Origin: Chinchilla lanigera
Taxonomy: Eukaryota; Chordata; Mammalia; Rodentia; Chinchillidae
Assembly: GCF_000276665.1 (NCBI RefSeq)
Contig: NW_004955427.1
Location: forward strand, 4,761,084-4,825,083
DNA: 64,000 nucleotides
Direction of reading: 5' to 3'
How positions within the stretch are numbered: position 1 is the stretch's first letter; each line of letters starts with the position of its first letter. A program made the translations under genes and the position numbers. Below, piece after piece: positions 1 to 11,895 of this stretch. Below the pieces are notes generated by a model that worked only from the letters and a program-made list of their open reading frames with translations, had not been told where the DNA came from and ran no database searches.

Positions 1-759
1 CTCGCTTTAAACCCCTCCTCCTGCTGAAGTGATTTTCAAGGGATTTAAAGTGTTATCATCTTTTCCCCACTTTTATCCTTTGTGTATCCCTTTTTATTTG
101 CAAATCAGATATTAAAGATTAGGATATTAAAACGTAGCTGTACATATGGACACAATTTTAAAGTTGAAAGTGTATTAACAGGGAAAAGCACAGGGTGAGG
201 AAAACCTGTAAGACCAGAAGTTTTTGTTTCATGAAAGCATTACCACAGATTCAGCTTATAATAAATAGAGAAAGAAAGAAAAAGAAAAATCTCTCAAACT
301 GGGACAGGGAAATACTATGATTTCTAGAGTTTCCTTACGGTTTATTTTGCAAAGTTTTCCATTAAAAATCAAAGAGTATACAGAGAAATAGAATTATAAA
401 GCCCATAGTTTAACAAAATTTGAATAGAAACTATATCTGGAAAATCTCTGATAGAATATCTCAAAGAGAAGACGTACTAGGTCCCTCGTAGTTGAGGATA
501 GAGATATGTAATGTAACAGCTCTGTTGACTGGTATTATTTTGTCTTGAGACCCTGTATCACTTGGAACGTTCTCGCTATGATTTGTTGATGTTCGTGATA
601 CTGGTATGCTGCTACTGTTCTATTTTTTTGTTGGTTTGTTTCTCATTTGCTACTCTCTTTAAAGTAAAAGTATAAAGTGAATGTTGTTGTAATCTATCAC
701 AAACACGCACCATGTAAAGAGAGAGACGACCTTAAGCAACTGCCCTAAACATGCAAACA
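1..759. other. Unassigned AT-rich DNA
   Basis: I see no coding potential, RNA gene or recognisable repeat family here. It contains scattered short A-runs and T-runs only. It precedes an old L1 remnant, whose 5' limit is blurred, so the last part may also be decayed L1. Confidence 0.5.
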
Positions 760-1640
760 ACGAAAGGAGTACGTGAAAAAATCTAAGAAAATGATGTAGG
801 AAAAATGTGGGAATGTCAGTAAAGAGAAATGCCCACACAGAACCCTAAAAGAGATTTACAAATGAAAAGTACTATCACAAAGCAGGAAAAACATGCATAG
901 AATGACTCAGAAGTAGCTTCCGCAGGTTTAAAAAGCCAGTACAGTTGAAGACAGGCGAATGAAAATCAGAAACTCTGAGGAACATAAACAATATGAGCAG
1001 CAGAAAAACTAATGCAACCTGTGGAACTTGGGACAAAATTCTCTGAGGGTAAAGCGGACCAGCACACAGATGCTAGCGGTTTTTAAAGGAAGACAGAAAA
1101 GAGCGAAGAGTCATTGAAGAAGGAGTGGTTTCACTTTCCCACGTCCTGTGAAAATCATGCACAGAGTCAAGACGCTCAGCAAACCCGAAGGGGGGTGAAC
1201 TCAGGGATCCACACCAAGATGTGTTATAGCCAAACTTTAAAAGCCAAAGAATCTTGCAATTAGAAGAGGGAAGCAACTCCTCAGGCAGGAAGGACTTTTA
1301 CCAGATTACTTACTAGAAACTTCTGAGGTCAAAAGACAATGTGCTAACATAGTCAAAGTAACGAAAAGGGAAAAAAAAATCTGTCAAGTAAGAATGCTGT
1401 ATTTGAGAAATGTCCAACCAAAATGCGGGAGATATTATGACATTCGCAGCTAAACAAATGCTTACAATCTGCTTCTCACAAGATCTGCTCTGCAAGGAAT
1501 GCTTACAGGAGATCCCCAGGAGGAAATGAAAATACAAATAGCAAGTCAGACCTAGATGAAGAGACAAAGGTCTCACTAAAGCTAAATATAAAGCTACTAG
1601 TATTTTTACATGAAGATTGTAGTTGTATTTTTTGTTGTTT
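760..1640 (+). repeat. Old L1 (L1M/HAL1-like) ORF1 remnant
   Basis: The stretch from about 1208 reads like the C-terminal half of an ancient mammalian L1 ORF1: a 'gatccacaccaaga' start, a run resembling the conserved 'caaagaatcttg...aagcaactcctca' block, then 'gaaatgtccaaccaaaatgcgggag' and a terminal part with 'caggagatcccc'. It is riddled with stops and indels and encodes nothing. The part before about 1190 matches only loosely. Age is inferred from divergence. Confidence 0.6.
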
Positions 1641-1683
1641 TCTACATATGTAAAGTAAACAAAAGTATTATAGTATGTTAGTT

Positions 1684-1775
1684 CCTAGCCCAGGTGGTTC
1701 TCAGGCTCTCTATGATCCTCCTGCCTCAGCCTCCAGAGTCCTGGAATAATAGGCGTGCACAACCACACTTGGCTT
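1684..1775 (-). repeat. B1-like SINE, truncated
   Basis: The + strand carries the reverse complement of a B1 left half: 'gatcctcctgcctcagcct', then 'gagtcctggaataataggc' and 'cacacttggc'. The 5' B1 end (GCCAAGTGTGG on -) is present, while the A-rich end is missing. This is a 7SL RNA-derived SINE. Confidence 0.8.
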
Positions 1776-1959
1776 TAACCTTCATTTAAAGCTGTTATGT
1801 TTTACATACAATGTAGATACTACGGTGCTTACAACATGTGTATGTTTGGGAGCACACATCATCAGTGTGTGATTTCAGAACATCAATGACAGAACAGTCT
1901 GAAATTGGACTGTAAAGAGCAGAGTTGGCTATCGTGCAAGCTAATGGCTAATGTCCTAT

Positions 1960-3240
1960 TTCTGACCGGTAGACACCCAGCTTTTCCAATACCATTTACT
2001 GAGACTATCTTTTCTCAGAGATTCTATATTCTGATGAACTTTGTGGAAGATGAAACGGCCAAAATGTGTGGATACATTTCCTCACTCTGCCTCCCGTGCC
2101 ATCGCCCTGCGGGGCCCCGCTTTGGTTCCTGCACTTGGTAACGTTACGTGAAATCAGCACGTGTGATGATTTCATCTCTGTTCATCCTATTTCAGCTCTC
2201 TTCAGTTATTCATGTTTCCTTGTGATTCCAGAGAAATTTTAGAGTTATTTCTTTAATTTCTGTGGAAAATGTCACCAGAATTTTTACACAGACTTTATTG
2301 AAATTATATAGTTCAACAATATCAGATTTTCCAGTATATAAATGTAGGACATGTTTGCATTTATTGCCTTCTTCTTTAAGTTTTTAATCAATGATTAATT
2401 ATTTTTCAGATCTTGCATCTAATCATTTAAATTTATTCCTATGCATTTAATTGGATGCAAGCAAAAATAAAAGGACTTTCTTTTTGGGGTAGTTATTAGT
2501 GTACAGAAGCAAATTTTTGCATATATTTTACATCCTGCAGCTTCACTGAGTTCACCTATTATTTCTAAATTTATGCTTGTGATGGCATCTACAAGGTGTG
2601 CTCTATATAAGATCATAATCAGGTACAAACAGACTCTTTCATTAGCCTTTCCTATCTGAATGTTTTATTTTCTTGTCTAATTTATCTAGCAAGGACTTTC
2701 AGTGTACTCTTGAGTAGACATGACACACAAGTTTCTGCTCTTGTCTGACTCCTTGTCTCAGAGGAGATGTTTTCAGCTCTTTGCTGTAGTGACAGTTACG
2801 GACTTGACCTTCATTACGCTGAGGTGCATTTCTTCTATACCTATTTATCAAGAGTTTAGATTTATAAAAAAATAGAGGATGTTGTCAAATGTTTCTTCTG
2901 AATGCATTAATATCATCATAGGATATTTCATCTTTCATTCTGTCAATGTGGGTGATCACCGTTACTGATCTAAACATGTTAAACCACACTTGCATCCCAG
3001 GATTTAACTCCACTTGATATTGACCTTTTTTTTAGACAGGGTCTTGCTGTGCAGTTCAGGCTGACCTTGAACACACCATGTAGCTGATGCTGACCTCCAA
3101 CTCACAGCAATCCTCCTGCCTCAGCCTTCTGAGTGCTGGGATTACAGGCATGAACCACCACTTTTGACTCTGACCTTCTAAATATGCTGCTTAAATTAGT
3201 TTAAAAATATTTTTGAAGAATTAGGAAATATTTGGAGAAA
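1960..3240 (-). repeat. Old L1 ORF2 (reverse transcriptase) remnant
   Basis: Read on the - strand this follows L1 ORF2 through the reverse transcriptase and downstream region. Landmarks on + are 'tccaataccatttactgag' near 1986, 'gtggaaaatgtcaccagaat' near 2262, 'catcctgcagcttcactgag' near 2531 and 'cttgcatcccaggatttaac' near 2990. The active-site block (about 2618-2629, - strand) reads FVPD where L1 has FADD, so one catalytic aspartate is gone. A B1 at 3026-3164 splits it; L1 similarity resumes at 3171. Inactive and ancient. Confidence 0.75.
3026..3164 (-). repeat. B1-like SINE inserted in L1
   Basis: A complete reverse-oriented B1: T-run (its A tail), 'gacagggtcttgctgtgca', 'gatcctcctgcct' type block and 'gtgctgggattacaggcat'. 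It is flanked by an imperfect 11-bp direct repeat, TGATATTGACC at 3015-3025 and TGACTCTGACC at 3165-3175 (8 of 11 match), which I take as the target-site duplication. Confidence 0.85.
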
Positions 3241-6200
3241 ATTATATGAATCCTGGGTAATGTGAATTATTAAGCTAGGATAATTTAAAAAATTTTAGAT
3301 CATCCTGGCTCAGATTATATCCCATTCTACATGAAAACGGTAATAATATGTTATGAATGCCAAGTTGTTACGTCGTTTTAGCTGTGAGGCCAACTGGAAT
3401 GTCACAAGTATGATTTTTCTTTTGTAGAATACTTATTATGTCTGCTTTTCTTACCAAAAATGCGTACAGTGTTAGTACTTTATTTGTTTTTATCAATTTA
3501 TTTAATCCACAGACATAGTGACAGTAGATAGCAACTGTTGGAATATTTCCCAGCATTAAAAAAATCCTCTAAAATGTGAATTAATACTAAAGTATTCACT
3601 TAATTTGCACATTTTCTGAAATTCTGCTTAAAGTGATAAGGGTGATTGGTATTATGTCCTTAAAGTTGGTAAATTGTGCCAAACATAATAAACAAACTGG
3701 CAGAACCTCGCTATAATACATCACTAAACTCAGACAATGACTATTTCGGGGCACATTTTCACCTGTCAAATACTTCCCAGTAGTTCTGGAAAAATTATAT
3801 TCTAAATTTTCTATACAGATTTTAAACTAAGAATGAGCATGAGATATTCGGGAAGCATTGTGCAGATGTCTTATTTCACAGAAATTTTAGAATAACCTGG
3901 AACAGATCTGAGCAAATGTATGCAAGGATATTCAAGGACAAACTGATATAACAACTACTCAAATGAAGACAAAATAAGTTTTTAATCCCATTCAGAAGTT
4001 AAATGTAGGCTTTCCCCCTTATTTTCTCTTCCTCAAGGATCTCTATACCTGAAATTTCATTTCATTTCTTAGTAGCTAAACTTTGGGGACATAAAAATAA
4101 ATGAGTAGTGCCACTGCTTCAGTAGGGCATGTGTAAAACTTCAGATCAATCTTCAAACAAGTTCGTATTGGTGTAACATCACATACTGACTGACTAATCT
4201 TGTGGCAGAATTTGTATCCTTTTATATAGCTTTGGGTGTGGTGAATTATACCACATATCTACTAAGCAAACTAACCCAGATCATCTACTCCCTGTCACAT
4301 AAAGTGGCATCATCATTCCTTTTTAACATAACTCTCGTATTTGTAGATGTTATGTGCTTAGGATGTCATCCAGTTCTATGATTTTGTAATGCTTTCGAAT
4401 GTCACATTTTAATAAAACCCTCAACATTTTCTTTCTAGATCTGCTAATCAGATTAAATCTTATGAAGAATTTCTTTGTTTGTTCCATAACTAGGATTAAA
4501 GATTCTACCCCAAAATATATGAGTTAAAGAAAATAAACAGTGTTAAAATTAGGCCTGACAAAGTAAATCAATGGCTACGTGAATTTGCTTTGATGCTTCT
4601 TTTATCTATTTACTTTTAATTTGTTTAGCTTGTAGAATATGTCAGTTGAGAATTTAATGTAGTCTCTTTACTAGAGAGCTGAGGCTTATAGAAAACACAA
4701 ACTTGACAGAAATGGGTGATAATAATAGCAAACACTCATTATTTTACATTGAAAGAGGTATTCAAGATCAAGGGAGAGACCAAGGGTACGAACAGAAGAC
4801 AGTATAAGGTATGTAATTTTAGTGACAAATAGTTTACTTCCTTCTTATATTTCTTCTTAATAATCCTGAAAGAAACTTAAAAAACATATGTCTTCTATAG
4901 AAATATTGATTGCCTAATTTAGTCTGGTTGCTTATGTTTACTGGTCAATTTAAAACATAAAACAGAGCAAAGTGGGTTATGGACAATATTGAAAGTGTGC
5001 TGTTCTGAATAATGCCTTTATTTTTGATGGAGTTTTCTCATGTGATAGCTAAGAAATTAGAATTCACAATTACATTTATCTTGTTACCTTGTTTCCAGCA
5101 TAGCACAAAAATTTTGAGTGAAAATTAATAAGATCCACAACCAAGCATCAGTATTTTAATACTTAATGTTCAAATGGGCATATATACTGAAAATTATCTT
5201 TTCCATTAGCTATTTTTACTCACTTTTCAACTCCTAAGTGTATAAACACGTATATATCACCTTACCCATTTTCATATATCTGATAGTTAACATTTGAATT
5301 GAGTATGCTAAGATCAACTTTTATTTCCCTTCGATGTCAACGCCAGCTGCAATTTTCCCCAGTTTTTCTATCCTTAACTGGCAGACCAACATAAAGAACA
5401 ACAAAATGAAGACTTGCATTGGCCAAGATGTCTTAGGCAAAACCAGGCTGAGCACAAGTTTCTGAACAAATGATTTGTGCTGGTTTGCTGATTCTTTATA
5501 GACCCACTGCTGTTTTCAGCGGTCTGCTCAATTTAACATACTCAAACCTGACAGTGATCACAAGGTGTATTTCAATCAATTGAATTTATGGTGGCTATGA
5601 TGATCATTTGGTGGCAGATGTAAATTGTAAGCTCTTCCCTCCATTGAAAATATATCCAAATTGCTTTATTTGTCTCATCAGAGGTTCCGCTTCTTGAGGC
5701 AAAGGTTTAGTACCAGACAAGCTCTCCGGCAACGTCTGCTCCCTGTCTTGAAAGTCCCGAGACAGGTGAAGTACAGCTCAAGCTGCGGAGAGTAACTCAT
5801 TCATTAAATTTGTATCAGCATACAGATTAGCATTTGTCCTTAAAAATTAATGCCATCAGAAATGTTTCAAATGTATTTTATCTTCTGGAGTACATGCTGT
5901 GGTCCAATGTGCATTAGCGACTACTATATATGACTCTAAGTAATAGGGAAATAAAATATCATTTGTTTTCTTTTTCATACTTTCTGAATATCTGTGTGTG
6001 TAATGTTTTGGGAAATTCACCAGGTATTTATAAATATGTATAGATTGAACACATATTATCAAAATAAAAATGTGTATATCATGTCTCCTGAGGGCTCTAT
6101 GATCAACAAATAATCACTTGTCAATATATGTAGGAGATAGAATGTTAATAGATGATGTTATGTAAAAATACATAAATTAATAGACATTTACATATGCACA

Positions 6201-6631
6201 AAATCATTCGTAATGTGTCACATACCTTAAGATATCACTATTTACTCACTGGATTGGTAAGGACAGTGTGATAATAGTAGCTAGAGGATAGGGTATGGAA
6301 CAATGTGAAGTCTTATCTGTTCCTGGTAAGAATCAATTTTTACAGTTAGTGTGAACAACCATTTGTTGTTTTCTCATTAAGAGAAGACTATGTGATAACT
6401 CTTCATTTAGGAAATTCGCTTCTAATTGTACCTTAGAACAAATCTGTTGTGTTAGAGTATAATTCAAGCACCACATGTAAATTAAAATTTTAGGTTTAGC
6501 TGCAATTTAAATTTTAGTGGTCATATAATAAAATATTATAAAAAATTAACAATATATTCTATTTAACTTACATGAAAAATATTATTTTCTTTTTTGAAGT
6601 TTTATTTTAAAAAGAAAAGAACAAAACCAAA
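3241..6631. other. Unassigned, probably unique DNA
   Basis: No gene and no repeat I can name. Base composition is AT-rich with every frame closed by stops within about 70 codons. The part at 5330-5830 is more balanced in composition (short CpG-bearing stretches near 5730-5790) and could be a conserved non-coding piece, but I see nothing decisive. Confidence 0.5.
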
Positions 6632-6736
6632 TTAGAGTCTCATTATATAAATCAGGCTGGCCTTGAATTCATGACAATTGGCATGTCTCAGTCTCCCAAC
6701 TGCTGGGATTATAGGTGTATGCTAGCATACCCAGTG
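6632..6736 (-). repeat. B1-like SINE, diverged
   Basis: Reverse-oriented B1: 'gagtctcattatataaatc', 'caggctggccttgaattca' and 'ctgctgggattataggtgt' follow in B1 order. It is more diverged than its neighbour at 6960. The middle 'cctcctgcct' block has decayed to 'gcatgtctcagtctcccaa'. Confidence 0.75.
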
Positions 6737-6959
6737 GAAAAATATTAGCTATTTTAATATAAAATCATGCTAAATTTTATGAGATGTATTACATTCTTAT
6801 TGTTGCTTTGTAATATCTTCAAAATCAGGTCTTTTTTTTATATATCAGAGTAGGTCTCAAATTGGAGAACAATAACTTCAAGGGCTCAATAGCCATGTGT
6901 GTCCCATGTCTAATGTAGGAGATACACAGCCTTAGAGAACTTTTTTGGTCTTCTTTTGT

Positions 6960-7099
6960 CTTTTTGAGACTGTCTCTCTATGCAGTTCAGGCTGGCATTG
7001 AGCTCACCTTGTAGCCCCGGCTGGTCTTAAACTCCAATGATCCTCCTGCCTCAGCCTCTCTAGTGCTGGGATTATAGGCATGCACAACTTTGCCCGGCC
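6960..7099 (-). repeat. B1-like SINE, near full length
   Basis: Reverse-oriented B1 of about 140 bp with 'gagactgtctctctatgca', 'caggctggcattgagctca', 'gatcctcctgcctcagcct', 'gtgctgggattataggcat' and the 5' end 'gcccggc'. The order and the internal duplication of the 'caggctgg...cggctggtct' block match the ~135-bp rodent B1 structure. Confidence 0.88.
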
Positions 7100-7185
7100 A
7101 AACTTTCCATTAATCATCATGAAGCATGTACAAGAATGTACAAAGTGATATTCGTTTGAATATTCAGTATTAGGGAAGATTCTGT

Positions 7186-7211
7186 AAAAAAAAAAAAAAA
7201 AAAAAAAAAAA
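7186..7211. repeat. Poly(A) tract, 26 bases
   Basis: An uninterrupted run of A. No SINE or LINE body that I recognise sits directly upstream, so its origin is unclear. Confidence 0.9.
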
Positions 7212-7369
7212 TACCATTTTTTCTAAAGGATGTTTTAAATGAAAAGGTAATTTTCAATAATATTGGCAGTGCCAGTAACCTAATGAGACAACAGAAAAAT
7301 AAGCAACAGCGAGAAGCCGCTGAACCTTTCTAGTTGTTAGAGTAAAAGAAAAACATGGTCTTGTTTTAA

Positions 7370-7680
7370 CGTAGCGCAAACTCCGCGGACGCGCATGTAG
7401 AGCTCTTAGTGATCTGGCGCCTTTTCAATCCCGAAAGCTTCTCAGCAGCCTCCATATGTCGCCCACTTCGGCCTACATGAAGTTCCTAGAATATGCTTTC
7501 TGCACTCTCACTTCACACGAGTTGCTGAAGTGCTGTAACACGCCTCCTGGTCACTTTCTGCGTTCTGGAACCTCAGACAGAAAAGTCTTCTTCAACAAGA
7601 AGTTGCTGTTCGTCTCCTCTCATCTCATCTCTCCTTTACCCTGCAGGGTTACTCACTCTTCTTTGCAGTCATAGAGCTCT
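7370..7680. other. CpG-bearing island in AT-rich DNA
   Basis: The first ~80 bases hold a tight CpG cluster (six CpGs in 29 bases at about 7370-7398) followed by GGCGCC and further CpGs to about 7470. The rest is of balanced composition. A short open frame spans 7456-7674 but resembles no protein I know. It could be a decayed LTR, a processed pseudogene or a small regulatory element; I cannot choose. Confidence 0.4.
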
Positions 7681-7924
7681 GATTTAAGCATAGTCCGATG
7701 TAAACACAGCTTGGCGTTTTGTAATTTCATTCTAACTTGTCAGCTTCCTCCACTATATCGTACTATATTTGAGGATAGGTATTTCAGCCATTTCTGTTTT
7801 GCCAGCTAAAGGCACACAGCAGATATTTGAGACTGAACAAAAATTGAGATGATCAAAACAAGAAGAACATGTAATACAAACACGTTCTATTTTAAATTAT
7901 TTGGTTTACATATGCCTTTCAAAA

Positions 7925-8330
7925 TTAGAGTCTCTTAGTTACTTTCTCGTTGCCGGGACAAAAGACCTGACAGCCAGAAGTTACAGGAACAGATACTTGT
8001 TTTCGCTCAGTTTGTGGAGGTTTCAGTCCATAATCTCTGCAGGTTCCAGGGCAGGCAGGCACAGCCGAGGGAATGAGTGTGACACAGCGGGCAGGATGCA
8101 GCGAGCCATCAAGGCAGAAGGGAGGGTTTATTCGGCACGTGCACCCTTCCCAGCTGTGTGCACAGTGACTAACTTTGTCCCACCAGGCTTCCTGTAGAAC
8201 ATCACACCAGCTATCGACCCCCCAGTGGACAGCTGCAGTACCACCCACCCAGGGTTTGATGTCACACACATGACCTGGACACCTCGCCAAAGTCACATAG
8301 GAGAGCATGAGGCTTTGAGGGGACATCTAG
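7925..8330 (-). repeat. MaLR-type LTR, antisense
   Basis: The + strand begins with the reverse of a MaLR (MT/ORR1-like) LTR 3' end: 'ctttctcgttgccgggaca', a degenerate 'gacctgacagccagaagtt', then 'tttgtggaggtttcagtcc'. A GC-richer body follows with 'tcccaccaggcttcctgta' and 'gtaccacccacccaggg', the order seen in rodent MaLR LTRs. The long open frames across it on both strands are by-products of the GC-rich LTR. No internal region adjoins it, so it is likely a solo LTR. Confidence 0.7.
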
Positions 8331-9317
8331 ACATAAATAATATCATATAATATTGGTAAAAGAGGGACTTCTATGATACATTCTGATTAGTCAGGACAAA
8401 GAAAACAATGAGATGTACAGCTAATTAATGAACTCTGACCACTATAATTTAGAAACAATGATAATTAGTCATATTATGCTATTTATATCTACCTAATTTG
8501 TCACAGTTCATGTATTACAAAAATGTAAAATAAGAGAAAATATAAAGTAATTTTTATACAACAAAGAAATAAAGTGAAGAATATTGAAATTTCCTTAGAG
8601 CTTTGAAAGCTGTCAAAGAAAAAAAAGATAAATTCCTTTTCCTTAAATAGTAGGAGGCTTGATTTGTTTTTGTAACTTCAAACAAAGCATGTATTGTGCT
8701 ATATAAGAATAACCTCTGGCAGGAATTTTTATCCCTTTTATGGAAGAAAAGTTTGAAAAAAGATGTGAAATAACTGCAAGATAGTGTGATTAATGTGGAA
8801 CTTGGAATAGAACCTCAAAACTGACCCCCTGTCTCTTCCTGAATTAGTCCAAACTGATGCCAGTTGTCTCTAAAATGGCCGGAAGTTGTAAAAAGTATTT
8901 GGACAAGTAAGTTATGCCTGTCTCATTACAGTAATCTGTGTTAAGATCTTGAAAACATTTTCATGTACATTTAGAACAAAAGGGAAATATTTATTGTTTT
9001 TTACCAGAACTTCATTACAAACATCAACAAAGATGGTCAATATATTTGCTTTGGCTGGGATTATTGAGGTTTGAAAATCGGATTAAAACCAGCAATATTT
9101 TTTGGAGTGAATATCTTTCTTTAAGCAATGTGGGAAGGATGTCGGTTGGAATCATTGCCCTCACAATGTGACTATTATATTCTACGGATCAGCTCAGTTT
9201 TAACCATTAAATTAAATTCACTCAATGGGCCGTGGGTGAAAATACAACTAGCTAAGACACACGAAGTTTCAGCCACCTTCTCAGTTCACGAATGTGGGAT
9301 TGCTTTATTGGGTAACA
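8331..9317. other. Unassigned DNA
   Basis: AT-rich, without coding potential and without a repeat family I can name. It lies between two antisense LTR remnants. Confidence 0.5.
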
Positions 9318-9790
9318 GTTCCAGTCAGTGTTTGCTAGAGAAACAGATACAAAACACACAAGACACACAAATATATACAAATTTGTACGATCGGCTTACA
9401 GCAGCCGCCCACAGAGCAAGATGAGGAAGAGGCAGAGGTGTCTGCACACAGGAGACCCAAGGATCCGGGCGAAGGTCTGGAGCTCGCTGCGCGTCCCCTG
9501 CAAGTCTGCATCAGGAGGCCGGGTCTGCGATGGGAGGCTGGGGAGGCCTTGCTGGAAGGCTGAGGATCTGGGCCAAGAGCCTGAAAGCCCGGAGATGGGG
9601 TCTAAGGCGAAGGCGACCCTGGGGCTCCTCCGAAGAAACAGAAGCAGATCTCTCCTTCACTCCCCCTCTGCACCACCCAGGCAAGGCGCACTGCTCGGCT
9701 GGGTCTTCCCAACTCTAGCGGGTGGAGCTGCCGAGTTGGTTTAGCGAAGCTTCTCTTACTCAAGGTGACAGACAATCAACCATCTCAACA
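9318..9790 (-). repeat. ERVL-type LTR remnant, antisense
   Basis: It begins with 'cagtgtttgctagagaaac' followed by an imperfect AT/AC-rich run. This is how a widespread mammalian ERVL-class LTR looks in reverse. The centre (9460-9720) is GC-rich and the 'tctccttcactccccctctg' and 'acaatcaaccatctcaac' parts fall in the expected order. The 138-residue open frame across it is low-complexity and overlaps another frame. I treat it as LTR sequence, not a gene. Confidence 0.5.
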
Positions 9791-11151
9791 CTCTTTACAG
9801 CTGAGATAGATTTCTAAAAATTATTCTTTTTTAAATTAAATACTGATTGGAAGCAAAAATATCCAGTGGATTTCAATGCTTTAATTCATTCTTTTTTACC
9901 AAACGTATTTTCTTTAATAAAGCAATGTCTGAACCATATAACAATATCTGACAAAAAAGGAGGATTCTAAACTCAATAGGTGATTTCAGGGAGAAATAAT
10001 TCTGGCCAGGGCCAAATAGCTAGACTTCGCCCTGTTCAGGTAAGAGGCTGTGAAGCCTTTATGTTTCCCCTGCGCCTTCTCTACCTTGCTACCCATCTTG
10101 GTGTGAACTTTTGCGCACTTGTCTTCCTCCTGAAGTTCTGAGAACATTAGGGCTGGCTCCTTCTCAGTGTTAAGAGACTCGCCTTGTGCTCCCCACACCT
10201 GGAGACATCTCCCTGCTCGGTATATGACCCGGAATGGAGCTGGGGACCTTCTAGCGCGTGTACAATGCAAACCTGCGCTCTCCACGGTTTTCACGGTGAA
10301 AAGTGGAATTTTCTGCACATCAGCTTTCATTAGTTTGATTTGTGTGGCTAACGTTCCTATATTCTCATTAATTTTGATTCTTTACATTGTTAACTATGTC
10401 ATAACTAACAAATAAATTTAATTGTTAAAATTAAATTTATTCAATAAAGAATAACCAATATTTGGTAGTTGTTAACTTACTAAATGACTAATAACTAATA
10501 AATAAAGTAAAATTAATTTGTTAAATAAATAATAAATGAATTTAATTTGACTACTTATAAAAAATCTCTATCTAGTTTCCTATGTGAGTAAAATTGAGAA
10601 ACTATCATTCTTCTAGTTCTTTTACAAAATAATTGTAAAGATATCTTGTTCTCAAAATTTTATAACAATGTACATAGACATGTATGCATGCAAATGACCA
10701 AGGACACCTTCAACTTTCTCAGTTATTCCAATGATTTCAAAATTCATGAATCAAGTAAGACTGGAGAATGTGTATAATCTGCTGTGATTTTATGTGTGGG
10801 ATAAATTTTTAAGCAAATAAAATATGAAGAGAGATGATATTGTATATTCACAGTAAAAAATCAAACTAGAAAGTGCAAGACCTCAATTATTTTTAATAGC
10901 AAGATATATAATATATATATTCATATATAAAGTAATCTAGCGCTGATATTTTGTCAAATTATCACTTTTTATGGGGAAACAGGCATTTGCTTATGGCCTG
11001 AAATCAAGAAGACTAAATGTAAACCACAGCCAGTGATGCAATGTGTATGTACAGAAGAGCAAGTGAACAGAATATTTTAAGATGTATTAAAGAAATTAAT
11101 AAAAGTGCAAATTTCAGAAATGGATTTAGTTTAATATAAAATGTTTAAGTA
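9791..11151. other. Very AT-rich unassigned DNA
   Basis: The section at 10380-10560 consists almost wholly of A and T in short TAAATAA-like strings, and a TA-dinucleotide run lies at 10897-10926. A moderately GC-rich part at 10020-10290 contains short open frames on both strands with no recognisable product. No gene is supported. Confidence 0.5.
10411..10441. repeat. Perfect 13-bp inverted repeat
   Basis: AATAAATTTAATT (10411-10423) is followed by a 5-base loop and its exact reverse complement (10429-10441). All A/T pairs, so it could form a weak cruciform. With such a biased composition it may be chance. Confidence 0.7.
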
Positions 11152-11895
11152 ACAGCTGGCAGGGCTGTGGGGAAAAAGGAATCCTTCTCCACTGTTGGTG
11201 GGAGTGTAGACTGGTGCAACCACTGTGGAAATCAGTGTGGGAGTCCTCTGATAGCAAGGATTAGAGATCCCATTCAATCTAGCTGTTCTCCTTCTGGGTA
11301 TTATATATGTGCACCCATGTTTAAAGCAGTGCAATTTGTCATAGCTGCATCTTGGAAACAACCCAAATGTCCATTAACAGAGGAATGGACAAAAAAGATG
11401 TGGTATTTTTATACATGGAGTACTACTCAATTATAAAGATAAACTAGAGGCTTTTATAGGCAAATGGATGCAACTAAAGACCATACGCGTAAGTGAAATA
11501 AATCAGACTCACACGTGTAAACATTGTATTGTCTCCCTAGTGTAAGTAAATGGAAGAGTAAATAAGATCCAAATGCTACAGTAGATATTGTGAAAGGGAG
11601 AGAAACTGCTCAAAAGGAAAGAACCGAGTTTGTGAAAAGGAGAAAGGAAGGAAAGGGAAATATATATATATATACGTAAGGTAAATAAGCTAATCATACT
11701 ACTAATTTCTATTAGTGCATTGAAAAGGACACTTAGGGCTTATATTCTCTGATCAATCTTGCATGCCTGTATCTGGTAATCTGAGCAACTACTCTGAAGA
11801 TAACAACATGCAATATAATAACCATTGCTAATTTCATATCATCTAGTTTTGAAATTCCATATTGTTTTTATTGTTTTGTTATTCTCTTTAAAAAA
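11152..11895 (+). repeat. L1 3' end: ORF2 C-terminus plus 3' UTR
   Basis: A 5'-truncated L1. The first 300 bases encode the ORF2 C-terminal region: one frame reads [17 protein letters not shown] and later KQPKCPLTEEWTKKMWYFYT, as in L1 ORF2, with a frame slip in between. Then comes 'gtaagtgaaataaatcaga', a purine-rich tract (about 11590-11662, AAGGAGAAAGGAAGGAAAGGG type), a TA run, and the block 'gaagataacaacatgcaat' to 'ttttattgttttgttattc'. That last block recurs at 15.8, 16.4, 37.6 and 49.2 kb and defines one L1 3' UTR family of this genome. Confidence 0.85.

Noticed and set aside
760..3240. A single L1 with 5' inversion (twin priming)
   Set aside because: For an L1 on -, an inverted 5' part should lie at the higher coordinate, but the ORF1 piece lies at the lower one. 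Two separate old insertions fit better.
7925..8326. 133-codon frame on - strand
   Set aside because: Lies wholly in an antisense MaLR LTR; GC-rich LTRs are stop-poor and the product resembles nothing.
9328..9744. 138-codon frame on + strand
   Set aside because: Inside an ERVL-type LTR remnant, antisense to it, low complexity, overlapped by other frames.
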